A stretch of DNA of 24,117 nt from the NCBI GenBank assembly GCA_050181465.1, contig JBFXDD010000055.1, forward strand, positions 1 through 24,117, given 5' to 3'. A program made the translations under genes and the position numbers. Shown in pieces: positions 7,399 through 13,902 of the stretch (the stretch's first letter is position 1; every line of letters starts with the position of its first letter). This DNA comes from JACRLW01 sp050181465 (GTDB lineage: Bacteria; Planctomycetota; UBA1135; UBA2386). Under the pieces are notes generated by a model that was not told the DNA's origin, searched no databases, and saw only the letters and a list, made by a program, of their open reading frames with translations.

Positions 7399-8604
7399 AT
7401 GCGTTTCCGCTCCGCGATCTCCACTGCCCGCGACGCCGTCACGGCGGCTGCGGAGTGCCAAGCCGAGATCGCCGCCGGTGCGGCCACACCGCCGGACCTC
7501 GTTCTCGTGTTCGCGGCGCCGAGCCTCGCCAACGTGGATCGCGCCGGCCCGGAACTCTTCGCGAGTTTGCGACCGCGCACGCTGTGCGGTTGTTCGGGGC
7601 GCGGGGTGCTGGCGAACGGCAAGGAGATCGAGAGTCGACCGGCACTGGCCGTGATCGCTGCGTGGCTGCCCGGCGTCGACGTGCATGCCGAGGTCTTCAC
7701 CGAGCTACCGTCCCCCGACGCCTCGCCCTCGGAGTGGCGCGAGAAGCTAGGACTCACAGGGCCCGATCTGCGCGGCATCGTGATTCTGTCCGACCCCTGG
7801 TCCACACCGACAGCCGACTTGCTCGACGGGCTCGACTTCGCCTTGCCCGGAGTTCCCAAGTTCGGCGGATTGGTCAGCGGGTCCGCGACCGCAGCAGACC
7901 AGCACCTCTTCCTCGCCGACCAGTCACTGCAACGAGGGTTCGCGTTGATCTCGTTTCGCGGAGCGATCGCGATCGAGTCCCTCGTCTCGCAGGGATGCCG
8001 ACCGCTCGGTCGAGTCGGAACGGTCACGGAGGGACTCGGCCAGAATCTCGTGCGGGTCGACGGGCAACGCGCGATCGACTTCCTGCACGACCAGATCCAC
8101 GGCCTCAGCGAGGCGGAACTGGAGGGGATCCAGCGTGCGACCATGTTCATCGGACTCGCGACGGATCCGCTCGCGGCCAACCCACCCACCGATCGTGACT
8201 TCCTGATGCGCGACATCGTCGGCGTCGATCGCGCCAAGGGCAGCATCGCGATCGCCGGCCGAACCGGAGCCGGTCGCAAGATCCGCTTCCACTTGCGCGA
8301 TGCGGCTGCGAGCGCAGAAGACTTGGATCGCGCGCTGGAGCGAGCTCGGCAACGCGGTCCGATCGCCGGCGCACTGATGTTCACGTGCCTAGGGCGAGGA
8401 CGCGACCTCTACGGCGAACCCCATCACGATTCCCGCGCCCTGATCCGTTACTTCGGCGATTCGCCGCTCGCCGGGTTCTTCTGCGGGGGCGAGATCGGAC
8501 CGATCGCCGGACGCACGCATCTGCACGGCTATACCTCCTCTCTCGCGCTGTTCCGCCCCCTGGCCGTGCCGACCACCGATCGCGATCTCGGAGAGTCGAC
8601 TTGA
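7399..8604 (+). CDS. FIST-domain protein (FIST N and C)
   Basis: The 401-residue cytoplasmic protein has the FIST signal-transduction layout. An N-terminal sensory domain (about 25-200) contains TLCGCSGRG and FGGLVSGS. A C-terminal domain (about 225-390) contains GALMFTCLGRG and FFCGGEIGPIAG, where the family has its conserved Cys-Gly-Arg segment. FIST proteins are thought to bind small ligands such as amino acids and are often fused to or encoded beside signalling modules; here none is fused. ATG at 7399 is preceded by AGGA at nine bases. The TGA shares a base with the ATG of the membrane protein that follows (TGATG), so the two are probably translated together, which suggests a sensor feeding a membrane function. 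Confidence 0.85.
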   Translation: MRFRSAISTARDAVTAAAECQAEIAAGAATPPDLVLVFAAPSLANVDRAGPELFASLRPRTLCGCSGRGVLANGKEIESRPALAVIAAWLPGVDVHAEVFTELPSPDASPSEWREKLGLTGPDLRGIVILSDPWSTPTADLLDGLDFALPGVPKFGGLVSGSATAADQHLFLADQSLQRGFALISFRGAIAIESLVSQGCRPLGRVGTVTEGLGQNLVRVDGQRAIDFLHDQIHGLSEAELEGIQRATMFIGLATDPLAANPPTDRDFLMRDIVGVDRAKGSIAIAGRTGAGRKIRFHLRDAAASAEDLDRALERARQRGPIAGALMFTCLGRGRDLYGEPHHDSRALIRYFGDSPLAGFFCGGEIGPIAGRTHLHGYTSSLALFRPLAVPTTDRDLGEST

Positions 8605-10094
8605 TGCGCAAGATCGGCCTGCTCGTCCACACCTGGCTGCTGCTCGATTTCTTCGGTAGTTCGAGGCGCGACGGCAAGGAGGGCAGCGCGCTGACGACTT
8701 CGATCTTCAGTCAGTCCTTCCTCGCCTTCGCGCTCGCCGCCATCACGTTCGAGCCCGGCGCATCGCTGCTGCGCTTCGCCGGCTTGCACCTGTCCTTGTC
8801 CACGCTGCTCATGGGCATCGGCGCGCTGGCCGATCCTCCCAGCGCGGACCGGCAGCTCGCCGATCGCCAACTGTTCCATACCGCGCCCATCGCCAGGAGC
8901 ACGCTCTCCATCGCGCGCGTTCTCCACGGCGCGATCCGAACCACACTGCCCACCATCGGCGTGGCGCTCCCGCCTGCGATCCTGTGCGGCTACTTGCGCG
9001 AGAGCGACGGTGTCGCGACGACCGTGCTCTACCTGGCGCTCGCGGTCCTGCTCGCGAGCCTCGCCGCGCTCGCGATCGACGCGTTCGTTCGGCTCACCGC
9101 GGTGTGGTTCGGTTCGCTGCGTGCCGCTCTGGCCAGCGGCTCGCTGCGTGCGATCCTCTTCGGCGTGTTGTTCGCCGGCTTCCTGAGTGGGCTGCCCGCC
9201 GTGCACGGCGGAGCGGCACGCCTCGGACCAATCGCGTCGCTGCTCGACTTCTGGCCGCCCTGGTATGCCGCACGGATTCTCGCCGAGGGGCTCGTGCCGC
9301 TCGCGATCGGCGTACTCGGAGGTGCTTCGCTCCTCCTCATCGCGATGGACCGATGGATTCCCGACCACGGCGGCGAAGCGAGCGGAAACCGTTCGGCACG
9401 CGGCGGCGGCTGGCTCGATCGGGTCGAGGCAGCGCTCGCCGGCGAAGGTCCCCTGCGTGCGTTCACCGCGTGGACCGGCACCATGCTGCTGCGCAGTCCG
9501 ACCTTCCGCGCGCGCGTGCTGCCGCTGTTGGGACTACCCGTCGCGATGCTCATCATGAGTTTCGTGCACGGCAGCCACGGCGATCGCAGCGCGCTCCTCG
9601 GCGTCACGATGATGCTGCCGGCGATGGGCCTGCCCTTCCTGTGCGCGTTCCTGCCGCGCGCCGAGCAGGAAGGTGCCGCACTCGTCTTCGAGACCAGCCC
9701 GACGGCCACGCTCGCGCTCGCACGCGAGGGTTCGCTGATCGCGCTGTCGGTTCGGTTGATCCTCCCGCTCGCGCTGCTCGGCCTGCTCATCCTTCTGATG
9801 CTGGCGCCGCCGCTCACCGCACTGTCCTTGGGCATGTTCGCCGCGGGTGCCGGAGTGCTCGCTGCCGCGTTCACTCTCGGTCGCCTCACGCACATTCCCT
9901 TCACCGCCGGAGAGGACGAGCCAGCCGCGCTCGATCTCGGCATCCTGGCGCCGCCGACCTTGGTGCTCGCGGGCAGCGGTGCCGCGTTGGGGATCGCCGC
10001 CGGCTCCATCCCGGGCGTCGCCGCTGCGGCGACCGTCCTGGCGATCGCCGTCCGCCGCTTGACCAAGGCCCGCCGCTCGGCTCGCGCACGATGA
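8604..10094 (+). CDS. Multi-pass membrane protein, ABC-2 permease-like
   Basis: The 496-residue product has about ten or more hydrophobic segments rich in Leu, Ala, Ile and Gly, with a charged loop near residues 255-290 (DRWIPDHGGEASGNRSARGG). The N-terminus (MRKIGLLVHTWLLLDFFG...) and the two-half layout resemble exporter permeases of the ABC-2 type, but no ATP-binding partner is encoded in this window and no diagnostic motif is present. The start ATG overlaps the FIST stop by one base and the stop overlaps the next small gene as ATGA, placing it in a three-gene unit. Function is unknown; a transporter or membrane partner of the FIST sensor is inferred from context. Confidence 0.8.
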   Translation: MRKIGLLVHTWLLLDFFGSSRRDGKEGSALTTSIFSQSFLAFALAAITFEPGASLLRFAGLHLSLSTLLMGIGALADPPSADRQLADRQLFHTAPIARSTLSIARVLHGAIRTTLPTIGVALPPAILCGYLRESDGVATTVLYLALAVLLASLAALAIDAFVRLTAVWFGSLRAALASGSLRAILFGVLFAGFLSGLPAVHGGAARLGPIASLLDFWPPWYAARILAEGLVPLAIGVLGGASLLLIAMDRWIPDHGGEASGNRSARGGGWLDRVEAALAGEGPLRAFTAWTGTMLLRSPTFRARVLPLLGLPVAMLIMSFVHGSHGDRSALLGVTMMLPAMGLPFLCAFLPRAEQEGAALVFETSPTATLALAREGSLIALSVRLILPLALLGLLILLMLAPPLTALSLGMFAAGAGVLAAAFTLGRLTHIPFTAGEDEPAALDLGILAPPTLVLAGSGAALGIAAGSIPGVAAAATVLAIAVRRLTKARRSARAR

Positions 10095-10243
10095 ACTCCC
10101 ACACTCCCGGCCAGAGCGCCCGATCTTCGAACGATTCCGAGGACAAGCAACCGCCGCTCGGCCTGGCCCGCGAGTTGCGTGCCCTGCTCGTCCTGTACCT
10201 CGCGATCGCGGTCCTGCCGATCCTGGTCGGTTCCTGTCAGTAG
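10091..10243 (+). CDS. Small single-pass membrane peptide (50 aa)
   Basis: ATG at 10091 overlaps the stop of the membrane protein as ATGA and opens a 50-codon frame. The first 24 residues are polar (Ser, Asn, Asp, Lys). Residues about 30-47 (RALLVLYLAIAVLPILVGSC) form one hydrophobic helix, ending in Cys-Gln. The overlap, the amphipathic-to-hydrophobic layout and the immediate stop after the helix argue that it is real. It may be an accessory subunit of the preceding membrane protein. I recognise no family. Confidence 0.6.
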   Translation: MNSHTPGQSARSSNDSEDKQPPLGLARELRALLVLYLAIAVLPILVGSCQ

Positions 10244-10250
10244 TCGCGGC

Positions 10251-10279
10251 TTGTCGGCCCGGGCGAGGCTCCGTATTCT
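10251..10279 (+). promoter_or_regulatory. Sigma-70-like promoter for the small gene at 10370
   Basis: TTGTCG (10251-10256), a 17-bp spacer and TATTCT (10274-10279) match the canonical spacing, each hexamer agreeing with consensus at four of six positions. A transcript starting near 10286 would have a leader of about 85 bases before the ATG at 10370. The pair begins just after the 50-residue gene ends. Confidence 0.5.
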
Positions 10280-10369
10280 CGTGGCTTGGTCGCGCGCGGG
10301 CGCGGCCCGCGGCCGGCGCGGAGCCGGCGATCCAAGTCCCCCGGAGCCAGCATCCGCAAGGAAGGCCAA

Positions 10370-10588
10370 ATGGGAACCGGAACGAGGGCCGATGGCCCGC
10401 TCGCGGCGATGCCGCAACCCGCTGTCCAAGCGCCGACGACGCCCTCCGCGCGACACCCGCAGACCGCGGCCGACCGAAGTTCGGTCACCGACGTCCGCGG
10501 CCCGCAATCCGCGATGCGCGAGAGCCCCGACCCCTTGGTGGCGACCGACCGCTATCGCCTGACGATGCCCTTCGTCGATCGGATCTGA
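10370..10588 (+). CDS. Small hypothetical protein (72 aa)
   Basis: The ATG at 10370 has a strong ribosome binding site, AAGGAAGG at 10358-10365, and a promoter-like sequence 91-119 bp upstream. The 72-residue product is polar and rich in Pro, Ala, Thr, Ser and Arg over residues 1-55, likely disordered, and ends with a more ordered-looking RYRLTMPFVDRI. An earlier in-frame GTG at 10286 would add 28 Arg-rich residues but has no binding site and sits at the expected transcription start. No known family is recognised. The frame ends six bases before the convergent lipoprotein gene, at a hairpin. Confidence 0.55.
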   Translation: MGTGTRADGPLAAMPQPAVQAPTTPSARHPQTAADRSSVTDVRGPQSAMRESPDPLVATDRYRLTMPFVDRI

Positions 10589-10604
10589 GCGCGATCAGCG
10601 CGCT
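10588..10604. terminator. Hairpin between convergent genes
   Basis: AGCGCG, a five-base loop and CGCGCT span the six-base gap and both stop codons of the converging small gene and EEP lipoprotein gene. The stem is short and there is no T-run, so termination here is a positional inference. Confidence 0.35.
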
Positions 10605-12268
10605 TCGGGCGCCCGTAGTTCGAGCTCTGCAAACACCGGCCGGTGGTCGGAGGCGACTGGATCGTCAGCCACCGAAACCCGACGCGGTGTCCATCGTGAG
10701 GCGGGAGCGGCGAACACGAAGTCGATCTCGCGATCGGCGCCGGTGGAAGGAAACGTGAAGGAGTCAGCGATCGGCTTCGGCGCCTCGAGTGTGAATTCGC
10801 GGAAGCGGTCGAGAGTGCGCGAACCGGGCGTGTCGTTGAAGTCGCCGAGCACGAGCATCGCCGGCGAGTCGTCGCGGAGCCGACCCTGCAAGTGCTCGAC
10901 GAGTGACTGAGCTTGGGCGTAGCGAAACGAGTCGTCTTGCACCCAATCGAAGTGGACGTCCGCGATCGTCAGCACGCGATCCGACGGCAGCCGAACGTCG
11001 ACGATCAGACTGATCCGCGGTTCGTTGCCGTCTGGCAGACGCAAGGATCGCACAGCAACGAGCGGCCAACGCGACAACACCGCCATCCCGTAGCGACCGC
11101 CTTGGTACGGCATGAAGCTGCCGAACGCGGCGTGCATTCCGAGTTTGCTTGCGAGATACGCCGCCTGATTTCTTCGCTCGGTGCGCGCGACACCGAGATC
11201 GACTTCTTGCAAGGCGATCACGTCGGCCTGGAAGGTCGCCAGGCGAGCGGCGATCCGATCGAGATCGAGCACACCATCGACACCTTCGCCGTGGTGGATG
11301 TTGTAACTGACCGCACGCACGACCTGGGCACCGTCGACCGGGATCTCTCGCCGGCCGAGCGCGACGAGGACCGCGGCGTGATCCGACGGAAATCCATCCG
11401 CGTGCTCGCGCAGCACATCCGCGGACTTCGCGACCCAAGTGCCGGGGCTTGCCCGCGGCGACCGATAGTGCACGAAGTCGATGCGATCCTGCTCCTGCTG
11501 CGGAAAGCGCGGCGACCATGTCGCATCCTGCTGGCGCAGGATGACGGGCCGACACTCGCGATAGGCATCGCGGTAGCCGGCGCGCGCGAGCACCTCGCTG
11601 GCCGCCCAATCCACCGCAATCCCGTACTGGTCGATCGCGACTTCGCCCTGATCGAGATGCGAAGGTGAATTGAAGTCGCCCGCGATCACGATCGGCACTT
11701 GCGCGTACTCTTCGGCGGCGAGTCGCCGATCGATGGCATCGCGGATCGAGATCAGCTCACGTGCCGAGGCTGCGCAAGCCCGACGCAGAGCCTCGGAATC
11801 ACGGCCGGCGCGAACGCCCGGCAGCCAGATGTCCTCGTCGTAAGGCAGCCAGAGCGAGTACACCGCGAGCCTCCGGCCATCTGGGAGACCGATCAGTCCA
11901 CCGACACACTGGAACGGCTCGTGAACCGAGAGGTCTTCGATCACCGGCCAGCGCGACAGCAGGGCGACGTTGGTCCCGCGGGGATGGAAGTGGAAGCCGA
12001 GGGATTGCGCGATCGCTTCGCCGGACCCGTAGGTCTCCGCCATCGCCACGATGTCCGCTCCGCTGCTCGCGATCACATCGATGACCTTCCGAACTCCGAC
12101 CTCCGCGCCGTCTTCTCGACCACCGTGCCAGATGTTCCAACTCATCACCCGGACTTCGGGCAACGAACTCGGCGGCGGACCATCCGCCTGCCGGAGCGAA
12201 CACGAAGCGGTGATGGCGATCACGACGGCGAAGAGAGTGACCGCGAAGGCGAGTCTCATCCGAGGCAT
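10595..12268 (-). CDS. Lipoprotein with two tandem endonuclease/exonuclease/phosphatase (EEP) domains
   Basis: The 557-residue product starts with a hydrophobic signal ending ITASC, suggesting lipidation at Cys23, although the lipobox is imperfect. Domain 1 (about 38-305) shows SWNIWHGG (Asn45), AMAETYG (Glu78), AGDFNSPSH (Asp198, Asn200) and PSDHAAV (Asp296, His297). Domain 2 (about 315-552) shows SYNIHHGEG (Asn323), ALQEVD (Glu355), DVHFDW, LGDFNDTPGS (Asp476, Asn478) and ASDHRPV (Asp541, His542). Both sets are intact, so both halves could be Mg-dependent phosphodiesterases acting on nucleic acid, phosphoinositide or phospholipid-like substrates outside the cytoplasm. ATG at 12268 and ATG at 12259 are both possible starts. 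The gene stands alone, 47 bp downstream of the pseudouridine synthase. Confidence 0.88.
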   Translation of the reverse strand: MPRMRLAFAVTLFAVVIAITASCSLRQADGPPPSSLPEVRVMSWNIWHGGREDGAEVGVRKVIDVIASSGADIVAMAETYGSGEAIAQSLGFHFHPRGTNVALLSRWPVIEDLSVHEPFQCVGGLIGLPDGRRLAVYSLWLPYDEDIWLPGVRAGRDSEALRRACAASARELISIRDAIDRRLAAEEYAQVPIVIAGDFNSPSHLDQGEVAIDQYGIAVDWAASEVLARAGYRDAYRECRPVILRQQDATWSPRFPQQEQDRIDFVHYRSPRASPGTWVAKSADVLREHADGFPSDHAAVLVALGRREIPVDGAQVVRAVSYNIHHGEGVDGVLDLDRIAARLATFQADVIALQEVDLGVARTERRNQAAYLASKLGMHAAFGSFMPYQGGRYGMAVLSRWPLVAVRSLRLPDGNEPRISLIVDVRLPSDRVLTIADVHFDWVQDDSFRYAQAQSLVEHLQGRLRDDSPAMLVLGDFNDTPGSRTLDRFREFTLEAPKPIADSFTFPSTGADREIDFVFAAPASRWTPRRVSVADDPVASDHRPVFAELELRAPEAR

Positions 12269-12315
12269 CACGGCGTTGTAGCGAATCCGAATAGTCGCCG
12301 CGACGCGCGCGCGCG

Positions 12316-13329
12316 TCAGTCGAGCAACGCTGCGAGGTCTCGCGGCAGCGGCGCCTCCAGCGTGAACTTCTCGCGCCGCAGCGGATGGAAGAACGTGAGG
12401 CGATGTGCGTGCAGGGCATGGCGGTCGATTACCAGCCGCGCGCGATGCTCGTCGGTGAGACCACCCGCATCGGCGAGGGTCGCCAGGAAGATGTCGGGAT
12501 CGACACCGTAGATCTTGTCGCCGACCAAGGGGCAACCGATCGCTTCCATATGGACGCGGAGCTGATGCGTTCGGCCGGTCTCCGGAAACAACTCGACCAA
12601 CGAGTAACGACCGTTGCTCTGGGCGACGCGATAGCGCGTTCGCGCGGGAAGCCCTTTCTCACCGTGCACGACCGTCAGTTTCAGTCGAATCGGCGAGCGC
12701 GAATCCGGCCCGATCGGCAGATCGATGAGACCTTCCGACGGTGACGGACAGCCATGCACGACCGCGAGGTAGGACTTCTCGACGGTCCGCGCCTCGAACT
12801 GCTTGCGCACGTGCGAGTGGAAGTGCTCCTCGAGTCCGATCGCGACGACTCCGGAGGTCTCGCGGTCGATGCGGTGCAGCAGGCGCGGCACCACGTCGTG
12901 CGCTGGGTCGTCGGGCCGGCGATAGCGCTTGTGCAGGTAGTGGATCAGCGTGCCGTGCACACGGCGACCGGAAGGATGCACGGCCAGCCCCGCCGGCTTG
13001 TCGATCGCGACGAGCACCTTCTCCTCGTGGAGGATCGGCAGATCGAAGTCACCAGGGGCAACATCGACCGGCTCTGCCGGCTGCGGAATACGGACGACGA
13101 TCGCATCGCCCATCCGGATGCGGCAGGAGGCTCGAGCGGGTCGATCGACCAGCGAGACGAGACCTTCTTCGAGCAGCCGGTGAATGCTGGTGCGCGACCG
13201 CCACGGCAGGAACAGGCACAGCGCTTGATCCAGCCGCAGCCCGTCGTGGCGCTCGTCGGCGACCAGATCGAGTTGCTCGAGCGGGCGACTGAGATCACGC
13301 GGGCCTTTGCCCCGCGAACGCGGAATCAT
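12316..13329 (-). CDS. RluA-family pseudouridine synthase
   Basis: The 337-residue product has an N-terminal S4-like RNA-binding segment (about 20-85; LDQALCLFLPWRSRTSIHRLL) and the RluA catalytic domain. The signature LLHRIDRETSGV is at 151-161 with catalytic Asp155. Further family motifs are VDKP-like AIDKPAGLAVHPS near 108-120, and GRTHQLRVHM with LVGDKIYG toward the C-terminus. It should isomerise uridines in rRNA or tRNA; which positions (RluC/RluD type) cannot be assigned. The ATG at 13329 directly abuts a 26-bp tandem repeat and has no Shine-Dalgarno sequence. No other start codon lies upstream in frame. Confidence 0.92.
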   Translation of the reverse strand: MIPRSRGKGPRDLSRPLEQLDLVADERHDGLRLDQALCLFLPWRSRTSIHRLLEEGLVSLVDRPARASCRIRMGDAIVVRIPQPAEPVDVAPGDFDLPILHEEKVLVAIDKPAGLAVHPSGRRVHGTLIHYLHKRYRRPDDPAHDVVPRLLHRIDRETSGVVAIGLEEHFHSHVRKQFEARTVEKSYLAVVHGCPSPSEGLIDLPIGPDSRSPIRLKLTVVHGEKGLPARTRYRVAQSNGRYSLVELFPETGRTHQLRVHMEAIGCPLVGDKIYGVDPDIFLATLADAGGLTDEHRARLVIDRHALHAHRLTFFHPLRREKFTLEAPLPRDLAALLD

Positions 13330-13475
13330 GGCGAGTCGTCGAGCGCTGGTTGACGGCGAGTCGTCGAGCGCCGGGTCGACGGCGAGTCGTCGAGCGCCAG
13401 GTCGACGGCGAGTCGTCGAGCGCCAGGTCGACGGCGAGTCATCGAGCGCCGGGTCGACGGCGAGTCAGCGGGCGC
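13330..13475. repeat. 26-bp tandem repeat upstream of the pseudouridine synthase
   Basis: Five near-identical units begin at 13330 (25 bp), 13355, 13381, 13407 and 13433, with a diverged sixth from 13459. Each unit reads GGCGAGTCGTCGAGCGCC followed by GGGTCGAC or a one-base variant (AGGTCGAC). Units 3 and 4 are identical. The array fills the spacer between S21 and the pseudouridine synthase and ends at its start codon. Short plus-strand frames through it are repetitive and are not considered genes. Confidence 0.95.
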
Positions 13476-13493
13476 ATGAGCGCCAAGCACCCC

Positions 13494-13796
13494 TCAGCTC
13501 ATCACAGCGTCGACGCCCGGCTCGGTCGTCTCGCTGTCGTCACGTCCGCCTTGACCGCCGCGCGCCTTCGACTTGCGACGCGGCCGGCCGCCGCGACCCT
13601 TGTCGTCGGACTTGCGCAGCAACCGCTGCAGGTTGCGCACCTTCTCACGCTCCTCCCGGCGCAGGCGATCGCTGCGCTTCTCGAAGTAGGCGTACTTCTT
13701 GGCCATGCGGAAGATGCCGGCGAGGTTGCACTGCCGCTTGAAGCGGCGCAGCGCGGCCTCCAACGGCTCGTTGGAGCGAACCTGGACTTTGATCAT
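13494..13796 (-). CDS. rpsU: Ribosomal protein S21 with extended tail
   Basis: The 100-residue product starts MIKVQVRSNEPLEAALRRFK and follows the bS21 pattern through KRQCNLAGIF and AYFEKRSDRLRREE to about residue 55. bS21 is a small 30S subunit protein near the anti-Shine-Dalgarno region and helps initiation. The family is usually about 60-70 residues. Here a further ~40 residues follow: a basic Arg/Lys/Gly stretch (residues about 60-87), then an acidic end. ATG at 13796 was chosen by homology; only weak GAAAGA lies upstream. A promoter-like pair is 71-98 bp upstream on the same strand. Confidence 0.93.
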   Translation of the reverse strand: MIKVQVRSNEPLEAALRRFKRQCNLAGIFRMAKKYAYFEKRSDRLRREEREKVRNLQRLLRKSDDKGRGGRPRRKSKARGGQGGRDDSETTEPGVDAVMS

Positions 13797-13866
13797 CGAA
13801 GGGTCTTTCGTTACGGGCCTTGCCCGCGTGTGACTCGAGCCGGCCGGCGGCGCGAGGGGGCGAAGC

Positions 13867-13894
13867 AGGATAGCGATCATCGTCCGCCGGACAA
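13867..13894 (-). promoter_or_regulatory. Sigma-70-like promoter for rpsU
   Basis: On the minus strand TTGTCC (13889-13894), a 16-bp spacer and TATCCT (13867-13872) lie 71-98 bp before the S21 start. The hexamers closely resemble the pair at 10251-10279 (TTGTCG, TATTCT), which supports both. The site lies in the 106-bp divergent spacer shared with the helicase gene. Confidence 0.5.
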
Positions 13895-13902
13895 CGCCCG
13901 TC

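Noticed and set aside
9029..10507. A 492-codon minus-strand open frame opposite the membrane protein
   Set aside because: It crosses the plus-strand membrane protein and two small genes; its Ser/Arg/Pro/Ala-rich translation looks like an antisense shadow.
13330..13475. CRISPR array
   Set aside because: Units are contiguous with no unique spacers, so this is a plain tandem repeat.
13307..13741. Plus-strand frames through the 26-bp tandem repeat encoding RRAPGRRRV-like repeats
   Set aside because: They begin inside the pseudouridine synthase leader or gene, lack ribosome binding sites and run antisense into rpsU; the repetitive peptide is a by-product of the DNA repeat.
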